This document shows positions 36,651 to 44,375 of a stretch of DNA of 64,000 nucleotides, in pieces (the stretch's first letter is position 1; every line of letters begins with the position of its first letter). The stretch spans positions 62,001 to 126,000 of the forward strand of contig CBDETG010000107.1 of assembly GCA_965242745.1 (NCBI GenBank), written 5' to 3'. The stretch is from JABAAI01 sp965242745 (GTDB lineage: Bacteria > Spirochaetota > Leptospiria > Leptospirales > Leptonemataceae). Made by a program: the position numbers and the translations under genes. The notes under the pieces were generated by a model. That model ran no database searches, was not told where the DNA came from, and worked only from the letters and a program-made list of their open reading frames with translations.

Positions 36651-37358
36651 ATGACTCTCTATGTAGCAGCAAGCCCGATCAGTCTGGAGCCGGATATGGG
36701 GCAAAGGGCATTGTCCTTGATCAAAGCATGCCCAGTAATTATAGGTGAGGAAAAAAAGGCCTTGTTTCGGCTCCTGTCTTCCTTGTCCATAGCAGCAAAG
36801 GAGTACTATTTCCTGAATGAACACAGCACAAAGCAGGATTTGTCTGCTATGGTAGAAGCCTGCAAATCTAAGGATGCTGTGCTTTTGAGTGATTGCGGCA
36901 CCCCGGCCTTTTGCGATCCCGGGGCAGAGCTTGTTTTTGCCTGCAGGTCTCAGAACATTCCTGTGCTCAGCGTGCCGGGCCCTAGTTCTCTTGGCGCCTT
37001 TATCAGCGTATGTGGTGAAAAGCTGGATCATTTTTTTTTCAGAGGATTTTTGCCGGCTAAAAAAGAGGCCCGGGAATATGAGCTGAAAACTTTAGTAAAG
37101 ACGAAAATACCTATAGTGCTTATGGATACCCCTTATCGTCTGCATAGTCTGCTCGGAAGTTTAGGAAGGCATTGCTCTAAGGATAGGCTTTTTGTCTTAG
37201 GCTTGCAATTAGGAGACAGCAGGGCAGAGAAAATCTACAGGGGAAATATCAGAGAGCTGAGAGCAGAGCTGAAAGCAGCCGGCATTTCTAAGGCAGCCTT
37301 TCTTGTGCTCATTATGCCGCAATCAAGGCGCGCAAAGCCGCTAAGGTCTGCGCCTTGA
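36651..37358 (+). CDS. rsmI: 16S rRNA (cytidine(1402)-2'-O)-methyltransferase family (RsmI-like)
   Basis: 235 residues from ATG 36651 (MTLYVAASPISLEPDMGQRAL), or 241 from a TTG at 36633. The order of blocks (LYVAASPI, VLLSDCGTPAFCDPG, SVPGPSSLGAFIS, RGFLPAKKEAREYEL) is that of RsmI, a tetrapyrrole-methylase-fold enzyme that 2'-O-methylates C1402 of 16S rRNA. The substitution of the more usual ISDAGTP by LSDCGTP marks a diverged member. The 3' end overlaps the convergent gene on the other strand by 47 bases. Confidence 0.85.
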   Translation: MTLYVAASPISLEPDMGQRALSLIKACPVIIGEEKKALFRLLSSLSIAAKEYYFLNEHSTKQDLSAMVEACKSKDAVLLSDCGTPAFCDPGAELVFACRSQNIPVLSVPGPSSLGAFISVCGEKLDHFFFRGFLPAKKEAREYELKTLVKTKIPIVLMDTPYRLHSLLGSLGRHCSKDRLFVLGLQLGDSRAEKIYRGNIRELRAELKAAGISKAAFLVLIMPQSRRAKPLRSAP

Positions 37359-38238
37359 TTGCTTTTTCCTGCGCCAGAAGCTTTGCGTAGCGGCGCTCAA
37401 GTTCTGCGCCAAGGCTATCACTTTCCTGCCTGCCGCTGTCCTGCGTCTGCAGTTTCTTTTGGCGCTGCGCTTTGATTCTTTGTTCTTCCAGCGCTAACAA
37501 TGCTGCCGGGCTGCGTATGACTACGCAGGCAATCTGCTTTGCGAAGGAGCCTGCCTGGTCTTTAAAGTGATAGGGAAATACAGAAGCCTCTTTGGCCGCT
37601 CTGCTTGCCCTTTCTTGGCCTAATAAAGCTGTGGCTGCATTCCCGCACAAAAGCGCTTTTTGAATCCCGCATACTTCCAAAGTCCTTAGGAGATAAGGCA
37701 GGCAGGCCTGCGCTCTATGCTGCCAGTCTGCCTCACTGCTCCGGCTATGATCAAAATGACATGCGGGATACTCTTGGTAGTAAAGAGTATCTTTTTCTAC
37801 AGCCAGCGCCTTCAGCATACGTTCAAAAATCTCATCTGTCTCTTTCTTCCCAAAAAGAAAGCTCTGACTCCGATCCGGCAGGAGAGGGGCAGCTGTTCCA
37901 AAAGGAGCGTTGTAATACAAGCATAACAAAGGTTTCGTTCCTATGCGGAAATACCGGCGCACTGGATACAATCTCGGTTTGCAAAAAGAACAAGTGAAAT
38001 TTACCGGCAGCTTGGCCTTGTTGTCCTCCTTTTCTTTACTGCTGGATATGGCAGGCCCTTGCTTGCTGGGAAGCTTGAGTTGTATGCTTTCTGGTGAAGG
38101 CTCATAAGAAAAGGAATCCCTAAATGGCAGCCTTGCCTTGCTTGTCACGATTTCAGATAAGATGCGGGCAAGATTTTTGACGATAAAGCGCAGATTTTCT
38201 GCGCTTTGCTCTTTGTTTTGTTCCTGCTTTGGGTTCAT
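37312..38238 (-). CDS. Uracil-DNA-glycosylase-fold protein, diverged
   Basis: 308 residues. The centre (PLLCLYYNAPFGT ... EYPACHF ... CLPYLLRTLEVCGIQKALLCGNAA) follows the UDG-superfamily fold of families 4/5: a strand with the substrate loop, then the four-cysteine-like region and the strand LLCGNAA. The catalytic GxxPG element is not intact (NAPFGT), so glycosylase activity is doubtful. N- and C-terminal extensions are charged and coiled (KAQRQKKLQTQ). It runs convergently into rsmI with a 47-base overlap. A second UDG-like gene is at 26571. Confidence 0.5.
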   Translation of the reverse strand: MNPKQEQNKEQSAENLRFIVKNLARILSEIVTSKARLPFRDSFSYEPSPESIQLKLPSKQGPAISSSKEKEDNKAKLPVNFTCSFCKPRLYPVRRYFRIGTKPLLCLYYNAPFGTAAPLLPDRSQSFLFGKKETDEIFERMLKALAVEKDTLYYQEYPACHFDHSRSSEADWQHRAQACLPYLLRTLEVCGIQKALLCGNAATALLGQERASRAAKEASVFPYHFKDQAGSFAKQIACVVIRSPAALLALEEQRIKAQRQKKLQTQDSGRQESDSLGAELERRYAKLLAQEKAIKAQTLAALRALIAA

Positions 38239-38396
38239 ATTTGATATGCTTCTATTTGCATGCGCTTTTGTTTTACTGCTGTATGAGTACGATCAAGCTC
38301 ATAAGCGCCTGCCTAAAAACTGCAATGCGCTTGTTCGTATCTGCGCCCTGCAGTCTTGCAAAACACTTTAAGCCTTAGGGCCTATCTTACTGCGCT

Positions 38397-38669
38397 TTAA
38401 TCCTGCGGAGGCTCTTCTTCTCCGCCTAAGAGCGCAGCAAGTTCCCGCAATGCTTTTTGCTCATCCTGCCCATGAGCCTCAATCCTTACTGTACTGCCGG
38501 GTCCAAGGGCCAGCATCAAAAGGCCCATAATGCTTTTCCCGTTGACTTTGGTTCCTGCTGATTCCAGCAGTATTTCTGAGGCATAGGTGCTGGCCTTATT
38601 TACAAAAACAGAGGCCGGGCGGGCATGGACTCCTTGTCTGGAACGAATCGTTACTTGCACAAAGGGCAT
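38397..38669 (-). CDS. ptsH: HPr family phosphocarrier protein
   Basis: About 90 residues from ATG 38669 (MPFVQVTIRSRQGVHARPAS). The active-site histidine lies in GVHARPAS and the regulatory serine in NGKSIMGLLML, as in HPr proteins controlled by HPr kinase. Longer starts up to 38741 exist but extend the protein beyond the usual length; none has a good ribosome site. Spirochaetes often keep HPr for regulation without a full sugar PTS. No PTS partner is in the window, although sixA could act on the histidine phosphate. Confidence 0.88.
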   Translation of the reverse strand: MPFVQVTIRSRQGVHARPASVFVNKASTYASEILLESAGTKVNGKSIMGLLMLALGPGSTVRIEAHGQDEQKALRELAALLGGEEEPPQD

Positions 38670-38840
38670 GGGCAAAGAATGAAACATAGCAATCATAGCA
38701 AAGAAGCGATGCTTTTCTTTTGCATAGCATGCGCTGCGCATGTGCCGTGATGCTTTTAGAATCCTAAGACAAAAAGATTCCTAACTCAATAGCAGGCAAA
38801 GGATTTTTTATTTTCATGATATTTTGCATAAGTCTGCGGT

Positions 38841-39302
38841 TCATGCGCATTTTTTCTCAAAATCAAAGAGCCTCAGTTGTAAATCTGGCGGGGCTTTGTT
38901 TCTAAACTTTATATTTGGGTCTGGCAGAAACATTCGTTCTTTCAAAATATACAATAAACTCCAGTAAGGAATTGTGAAGATATGCTGTATTCCCCAAAGT
39001 AAAATGTAGAGGATAAGCGCAATCCATATTTGCGTTTTGACGGCATTTTCACTGCGGCCTAAGAATGTTTTGAATTTTAGATTTTGCTTTAGGAGCTTAA
39101 AAAGAATTGCAATCTGCCAAGGCTTTTTGTAGATTTCCGCAATTCGCAAGGCGTCTGTTGTAAAGTCATTTGTAATGATGTTAAAGTTTTCATTTCTGCG
39201 TTCATCATGAATTGTAATCAATCTAAGATGGTCTTCATATTTCTGTGTGGCATAGTTAGAACCTCCGTTAGTGTAGCGGCCTTTGCGGCAAACATACCCC
39301 AA
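38841..39302 (-). pseudogene. IS4-family transposase fragment (C-terminal part)
   Basis: 153 residues. DTTDALRIAEIYKKPWQIAILF-like sequence (here FTTDALRIAEIYKKPWQIAI) and FKLLKQNLKFKTFLGRSENA give the YREK region of IS4-family DDE transposases, where the catalytic glutamate follows the W-x-I block (the expected glutamate position reads AILF here, so it may be lost). The N-terminal half with the first catalytic aspartates is absent. It is therefore a relic. A lone copy of an M-unit-like end is 130 bases to the right. Confidence 0.75.
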
Positions 39303-39619
39303 GCAAGACTACATTGTACAGCAATTTTTCTCATACGAAGCGAAGAGCTATGTTTAATACGACATAAAATTGAAACGAGCATAGCGCAATCCTAGCAAAA
39401 GAGGGGCAAAAACGAAGGCTTTTTAACTAGTTGGGAAACTATGTACAACAGGCCACTAAAAAGATTTTGCTTTCGTGATCGTAGTTAGTCTTTTTCATAA
39501 TTGTTCGGTTTGTTTGGAGAATGTATCATAGGGAAGGGAGAGACCTCCGCTACTACCAAAGCGCAATGCATATGAGTTGCCAGAGTGTTGGCCTGCCTTG
39601 TGGTGGCAAAACACTGCGT
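39303..39619. other. IS relic flank with a lone M-type end
   Basis: No gene. Contains decayed sequence upstream of the transposase fragment and the inverted-repeat-like end at 39433-39463. Two short plus-strand frames lack protein-like features. Confidence 0.4.
39433..39463 (+). repeat. Solitary terminal repeat of the MTase-unit family
   Basis: GGGAAACTATGTACAACAGG then CCACTAAAAAGATTTTGC matches the M-unit end (GGGAACTATATACAAGAG, CCACTAAAAAGATTTCGC) with small changes. It shares ACAACAG with the right end of M2. No MTase gene follows on its inner side. Confidence 0.65.
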
Positions 39620-41446
39620 TTATGGATCATGTTTTTGCCCATCTTGTTTGCCTCCCAGCCCCCATTTCGCCCTGGCAATTTTCTTTTCGGGATAAAGCGC
39701 TCTATAAACCAGCGCTTCCTGGGAAGCCCTGGTATTCGAATAAGAAAGCAAGACCGCTCCTGATCCCTCTGGGGGCAGGTCTATGTCTAAGAAGGGATTG
39801 CCTGTATATAAAGCTACAAACTTTGCCCTGCCCCCGCTCTGAAGACCTTGGAGCATGTTCCTCCATAGCGCCAATGAGCTTTCTTTGAGGTGTACTAAAT
39901 AGATCAAGTCGCCTTTTTCCTTTCTAAGTTCTTCCCAAAGCAAGCCCTTGTTTTTCTCATAGAAAATCTGCTTGGCATGCAGACCCATACGCAAGGCTGC
40001 CTGCAGCATGGCATGGCTTTGCGTAAAAAGACGGATCCTGGCGTATTCTTTGAGCTTGAAGCCATAGAAGGGGCGCCCCAGAGAAGCGATGGCCTCTCTG
40101 GATATGATATGATTAAGGCTGATGCCCATGTCTTCTTCGTAGCGTTTATGAAGCTTGCGATACTGATCCTTTGCTTGTTTTTGCAGTTTTGCGAGAGTTT
40201 GCTTATGATTGAGGCCAGCAGCGATGCCCTGCCACGCTTTTTGTTTTTTGGAGGGCCACTCATAGAACAGCCCTCTGCTAAATTTCAATGCAAGCTGACG
40301 CTCTAAAGCAGCATCCAAATCCTGTATAGAAAGCGATTTGTTTTGGAAAGCTTCTAACAGGGCTCTATACATCTCAGGCAAGAGGCGAGCTCCCTGCGTT
40401 ACAAGAAGCACATCTACTCCAGCTTCAAAGGCCATGCGCGCAGACAAAGCCGCTTTGTAACGTTTCGTGATCGCTTTCATCTCCATAGCATCCGTGCTCA
40501 GCATGCCTTGGAAGCCTAGTCTTTGGCGCAAAAGTTTTTTGAGTATGAAGGGTGAGAGAGTTGCCGGCTTTTCTGGATCCAAAGAAGTAAAAAGGATATG
40601 CGCGCTCATAATAGCTTCCGCCTGAGCTTCCTTGATGCTCTTTGTAAAAGGCAGTAATTCTACTTGCAAGATCTCTGCAAGACTCTTATTGATACGAGGT
40701 AAAGCAAGATGCGAATCCATGTTGGTATCACCATGGCCAGGGAAATGTTTGAGCACAGACAAAGAGAGAGCAGCCCTGTTGCCCTGCACATATGCTACAG
40801 CCATACGCGCTACTTCCTCAGGAGCGCTGCCAAAGGAGCGTAAATGAATCACAGGGTTTGCAGGGTTGGTGTTTATGTCCAGCACAGGAGCCAGAACCCA
40901 GTTAATGCCAAGGGAGCGCAGCTCATAGCCTGTCAGGAAAGCAAGCTCCCATACGTAGTCTGCATTCCCGATTTGCCCCAGGGCCATAGCAGCTGGGAAA
41001 TCGAGCTTGCTTTGCGATTGCACCCGCTTGATGTGCCCCCCTTCCTGGTCCGTGCTGATCCATAAGGCGATGCCGCTGCTTTGGATACTGAGTTTTTGTA
41101 AAGAGCTAGTCAAGTCCTTGATCTCTTCTGCTGTGCCCAGATTATCAGCAAAAAGGATCATTCCCCCCGGTTTGTAAGTCTTGATCTCTTGAAGCAGGCC
41201 CGGCTTGATTGTTTTGCCGCGCATAGCTATATGAAAAAGCTGACCTACCTTTTCTTCTAAAGACATAGAAGCTATAACATTACGGCTTGCGTGTTTGAGG
41301 AAGGCGCGCTCTCTTTTGGCTTCCAGCCCTCTTTGCTCTCTGAAGAAAAAAAATACAGCGCCAAAGAGGGCTGTGCCAAGAAGAGTAGCGTTAAGGAATA
41401 GAAAAAGATAGCGGGGAATACTCATAGGAAAGGGGGCTAAGGGCAT
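39620..41446 (-). CDS. Glycoside hydrolase family 3 protein (beta-N-acetylglucosaminidase, NagZ-like)
   Basis: 608 residues with an N-terminal membrane anchor or signal (YLFLFLNATLLGTALFGAVFF). GH3 landmarks: SLEEKVGQLFHIAMRG, the substrate-binding WISTDQEGGHIKRV, LKHFPGHGDTNMDSH (the NagZ-type His of the acid/base dyad), and the nucleophile aspartate in MLSTDAMEMKAI. A C-terminal ~200-residue extension makes it longer than cytoplasmic NagZ, as in exported members. It should remove GlcNAc from peptidoglycan fragments. Start choice between 41446 and 41425 is open. Confidence 0.85.
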   Translation of the reverse strand: MPLAPFPMSIPRYLFLFLNATLLGTALFGAVFFFFREQRGLEAKRERAFLKHASRNVIASMSLEEKVGQLFHIAMRGKTIKPGLLQEIKTYKPGGMILFADNLGTAEEIKDLTSSLQKLSIQSSGIALWISTDQEGGHIKRVQSQSKLDFPAAMALGQIGNADYVWELAFLTGYELRSLGINWVLAPVLDINTNPANPVIHLRSFGSAPEEVARMAVAYVQGNRAALSLSVLKHFPGHGDTNMDSHLALPRINKSLAEILQVELLPFTKSIKEAQAEAIMSAHILFTSLDPEKPATLSPFILKKLLRQRLGFQGMLSTDAMEMKAITKRYKAALSARMAFEAGVDVLLVTQGARLLPEMYRALLEAFQNKSLSIQDLDAALERQLALKFSRGLFYEWPSKKQKAWQGIAAGLNHKQTLAKLQKQAKDQYRKLHKRYEEDMGISLNHIISREAIASLGRPFYGFKLKEYARIRLFTQSHAMLQAALRMGLHAKQIFYEKNKGLLWEELRKEKGDLIYLVHLKESSLALWRNMLQGLQSGGRAKFVALYTGNPFLDIDLPPEGSGAVLLSYSNTRASQEALVYRALYPEKKIARAKWGLGGKQDGQKHDP

Positions 41447-41559
41447 ATATCTTGTAAGAAAGCCGCATTGCCTCTATGCAAGAGCTAAGACGAGCTTTGT
41501 ATGCGATCTAAGAGAAGAGCTGCATCTTTAGGGTGGAATCTGTATTTCAAGGCATTGCT

Positions 41560-41955
41560 TTAGAAAATAGAGCCAAGAGCTGATTCGTCTTCATCTTCAC
41601 CGACTGAGTCTATAATTTCAACAGAGCCAATGATCACGCCGCACAGCACGCTGTCTTTGTCTATATCGTATTCTTCAAATGTAAAACTATCTTCTTTTGT
41701 AAGACTGGCGTATATATAAACCCGCTCTCTGATATCTGTATTTTGACTTCTGTATTCGATTGTTTTGTCGCCGCGCAATATAGCTTCCGCATAAGGCTGA
41801 CGTATACTGATAGCACGTTGTATGTTTTTGTCGCTTTTTAGGCCTTTGCGAAACTTGGGTATCCAAACAGCTGGCTGTGCTTGGTTAATCGGCTTTAATG
41901 GGCTGGCCAGCCTTTTTGGCTTAGCCAAATACCATTTATAGCTTTCATAGGCCAT
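41560..41955 (-). CDS. ASCH-domain protein with rearranged order
   Basis: 131 residues. The first ~35 (YKWYLAKPKRLASPLKPINQ) look like the C-terminal end of an ASCH domain. A linker leads to RAISIRQPYAEAILRGDKTIEYRS and RERVYIYASLTK, the N-terminal half of an ASCH domain, ending after the GVIIGSVEI strand without the final part. So the gene reads as the tail of one ASCH copy plus the head of a second, i.e. the remains of a tandem pair. ASCH proteins bind RNA or nucleotides and often belong to RNA-processing or defence contexts. Probably a truncated gene; could still fold by permutation. Confidence 0.6.
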   Translation of the reverse strand: MAYESYKWYLAKPKRLASPLKPINQAQPAVWIPKFRKGLKSDKNIQRAISIRQPYAEAILRGDKTIEYRSQNTDIRERVYIYASLTKEDSFTFEEYDIDKDSVLCGVIIGSVEIIDSVGEDEDESALGSIF

Positions 41956-42053
41956 AAAAAGATATAAGAGCGCCTCCCAAGCCTCTCATGAAGTTTGGGA
42001 ACAGAGGAAAGCAAAGGCTCAAATGAGCCGCCGCCAGGCGCTTTGCACAAGCT

Positions 42054-42091
42054 CCCATTGGCTGCATCTCAGCTGAGATGCAGCCAATGGG
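42054..42091. repeat. Perfect 38-bp palindrome
   Basis: CCCATTGGCTGCATCTCAG followed directly by its exact reverse complement, with no loop, 14 bases from the stop of the phasin-like gene. On the minus strand there is no T-run after it, so a simple terminator is not certain; it may act as a bidirectional terminator or a protein-binding site. Confidence 0.85.
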
Positions 42092-42104
42092 GAGTAGGAT
42101 AGCT

Positions 42105-42578
42105 CTAAGCTGTTTTTTTTGCGTTTTGCGCTGCTTTTGGCTTTTTATGCGCCGCACTGCTCGTATTTTGCAGACTTTTGGCATAAGCGCTTACATTTTT
42201 TTGAGCCTCTGCTATCTTATTTTGGGCAAGATGTGAGTAGTGGCCGATTTGAGCGCTGAGTTTTTGATACTGCTCCTCGCCTAAAACAGACTTAAGAGCA
42301 AGAAGCGCCTGCTCGTATCCTTTTTGAGCCTGCTCTGAAAGGCGTTGGAATTCCTTTTCTGCCGTATCGGACACTTGTTGGACGGTAGATAAGGTGTTGT
42401 GTAATACTTCCCTTACTTTCTGCGCCCCTTCAGAGGTATCAGCTTCGCCTTTGAGTTTCAGCTCTTCAAAAGAAGAGACAAGCTGCTTCAAACCCAGCTT
42501 TAAACCCTCTTCACCAACCTTTAGTAACCCTATCCCTACATCCAGAATGTTTTTTATACTTTGCTCTACATTAAGCAT
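42105..42578 (-). CDS. Coiled-coil (phasin-like) protein
   Basis: 157 residues, almost wholly amphipathic helix with heptad patterns (GLLKVGEEGLKLGLKQLVSSFEEL; QQVSDTAEKEFQRLSEQAQK) and a lysine/alanine-rich tail (KKPKAAQNAKKTA). The layout suits phasins (polyester granule coat proteins) or similar apolipoprotein-like helical proteins, but no signature residue proves it. A strong ribosome site TTAAGGAGGAAAATT precedes the ATG, consistent with high expression. A perfect palindrome follows the gene. Confidence 0.5.
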   Translation of the reverse strand: MLNVEQSIKNILDVGIGLLKVGEEGLKLGLKQLVSSFEELKLKGEADTSEGAQKVREVLHNTLSTVQQVSDTAEKEFQRLSEQAQKGYEQALLALKSVLGEEQYQKLSAQIGHYSHLAQNKIAEAQKNVSAYAKSLQNTSSAAHKKPKAAQNAKKTA

Positions 42579-42724
42579 AATTTTCCTCCTTAACCAATTA
42601 TGGAAAAAATCAAAATGAAAGAAATCACAATGAAATACAAAAATTCAAAATGAAAAAAATCACATTGATAAGGCCACTATCATATGCGGTCATAAAGATA
42701 CAAGCATTTTTTAGTAAAAAATTG

Positions 42725-42731
42725 TAAAATC
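42725..42731 (+). repeat. Target-site duplication of unit M4 (with 44233-44239)
   Basis: TAAAATC is directly outside the left end of M4 and again directly outside its right end. Confidence 0.85.
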
Positions 42732-42852
42732 GGGAACTATATACAAGAGTCCATAAAAATACATAGAAAAGCTTGCAGGCGCTTAGACCTATAAATAACA
42801 AGACAGGCAGGAGGCTTGCGGGCTCAGCTGGCCTTGGCTTTGTGCAAAACAA

Positions 42853-44163
42853 ATGAAAAGCAATCTGCAAAACAGGTCCATTTATTGCCGTGACAACATA
42901 GACGTATTGCAAGGCATAAACTCCAAATGCGTAGACTTGCTATACTTAGACCCGCCCTTCAATAAAAAGAAAGTCTTTACAGCTCCTATAGGAAGCAACG
43001 CAGAGGGGGCCAGCTTCAGAGACTATTTTCAAGAAGAAGACCTAAAAGAAGAATGGCTAAAGACCATCAAAGAAGACCAAGACGAGCTATACAGCTTCCT
43101 TATGGGCATAAGAGATTATGGCAACAAATACAACTTCTGTTATCTTGTCTACATTGCTATACGGCTTATAGAATGCCACCGGATACTAAAAGACACGGGC
43201 AGTTTGTATTTGCACTGCGATCCGACTATGAGCCATTATCTCAAAATACTTCTGGATTGCGTCTTTGGTGAAAAGAATTTTAGGAATGAGATAGTTTGGA
43301 AAAAATACAGTGGCGTGAAAAATTATGTAGAAACTAAATTTACTACTGCCACAGATTCTATCTTCTTTTACTCGAAAACAGATAAGCCAAAGCTTAACTC
43401 TATTTATGAAAAAGCAAGCGACAAGTACATAAAATCTGAGTATAAATATGAAGATAAACAAGGCGTATATGCTTTATTGAGAGGCAGGAACTACCAAAAA
43501 ACAGGCAAAGCAAAAAAGAAATATTTATCAGATTTTAGGGGTTCTTTAATTACTAGCCTGTGGATAGGGGAGGAAGTAGCGCCGTTAAATACTTCCTCCA
43601 GAGAACGCACCGGCTACCCTACGCAAAAACCGCTCGCTTTACTTGAACGCATCATCCAGGCAAGCAGCAAGAAAGGCGACCTGGTCCTAGACCCATTTTG
43701 CGGCTGCGCTACTACGTGCATAGCAGCCGAAAAGCTGGGGCGCAAATGGGTAGGCATAGACATAAGTATCAAAGCCTATGAGCTTGTACAGAAGAGGCTA
43801 GAGAAAGAAGTAGCCAATCCAGAAGAGCTTTTTGATTACCAGAAAGCCCTGCGCTTTTCTACAGATCCGCCAAAGCGCACAGATCAAGGCAAGGATGATA
43901 GAGAAAAGAAGTACGTATATATAATCAGCAATCCTGTTTTTCCAGGCATCTATAAAGTAGGGGTAGCTAAGGACTGGCAGGCACGGCTAAAGTCTTTTCA
44001 TACGGGCGCGCCAATCGACTACAAGCTGGAATACAAAAAGCTGACGCCGCGCTATAAGGAAATAGAAAAGTATGTGCATGAGAAGTATAGATACAATAGG
44101 GAGTGGTGTAGAGGAGAGCTTGCTAAAATAAAGAAAGCCATAAAGGATTTTGATACGTCTTAG
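42853..44163 (+). CDS. Beta-class DNA methyltransferase fused to GIY-YIG domain, copy M4
   Basis: 436 residues from MKSN. DPPF (33-36), TGYPTQKPLALL and DPFCGCATT (about 276) are intact. The variable region starts KKYSGVKNYVETKFTTATD and is the longest of the four. The C-terminal domain (KYVYIISNPVFPGIYKVGVAKDW, then RLKSFHTGAP, EIEKYV) is the M1 subtype. Outside the variable region it is near-identical to M1 at the DNA level. Likely role: adenine methylation at a distinct target, with a nuclease-fold domain of unknown activity. Complete frame in a unit with fresh-looking ends. Confidence 0.9.
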   Translation: MKSNLQNRSIYCRDNIDVLQGINSKCVDLLYLDPPFNKKKVFTAPIGSNAEGASFRDYFQEEDLKEEWLKTIKEDQDELYSFLMGIRDYGNKYNFCYLVYIAIRLIECHRILKDTGSLYLHCDPTMSHYLKILLDCVFGEKNFRNEIVWKKYSGVKNYVETKFTTATDSIFFYSKTDKPKLNSIYEKASDKYIKSEYKYEDKQGVYALLRGRNYQKTGKAKKKYLSDFRGSLITSLWIGEEVAPLNTSSRERTGYPTQKPLALLERIIQASSKKGDLVLDPFCGCATTCIAAEKLGRKWVGIDISIKAYELVQKRLEKEVANPEELFDYQKALRFSTDPPKRTDQGKDDREKKYVYIISNPVFPGIYKVGVAKDWQARLKSFHTGAPIDYKLEYKKLTPRYKEIEKYVHEKYRYNREWCRGELAKIKKAIKDFDTS

Positions 44164-44178
44164 CTGCTTTGATAAAGG

Positions 44179-44207
44179 CAAAGATCGCAAATCATGCGAA
44201 ATCTTTT
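44179..44207 (+). terminator. Terminator hairpin inside M4
   Basis: AAAGATCGC / GCGAAATCTTT around ATCAT, followed by T residues, 16 bases after the MTase stop. The same sequence lies 3' of the MTase gene in M2 and M3 (there on the other strand), so it is part of the unit. Confidence 0.6.
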
Positions 44208-44375
44208 TCGTGGGCTCTTGTATATAGTTCCCTAAAATCTGCGCTATTTCCATTTCCTATTGGACTTTAGCAGCGCCAGGAAAGCCGCCGCATCCATATG
44301 ACTTAGCGGCAAGCTTTGTATGCTAAGGCCATAAGCTTTTATGGTGAAGATTCGCCTCAGGCTTGCCTGCGCTCC

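Larger units (their letters stand above)
42732..44232 (+). mobile_element. MTase-GIY-YIG unit M4: complete, with TIRs and 7-bp target duplication
   Basis: Left end at 42732-42758 and right end at 44205-44232 share, read inward, GGGAACTATATACAAGAG exactly, then diverge slightly (TCCATAAAAA against CCCACGAAAAA). TAAAATC is repeated outside both. Total 1501 bp. Content: leader (ATAGAAAAGCTTGCAGGCGC, then AAATAACAAGACA), one gene, one terminator hairpin. No transposase. This is the best preserved and so probably the most recently moved copy. It sits between the phasin-like gene and a membrane-protein gene on the other strand. Confidence 0.88.
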
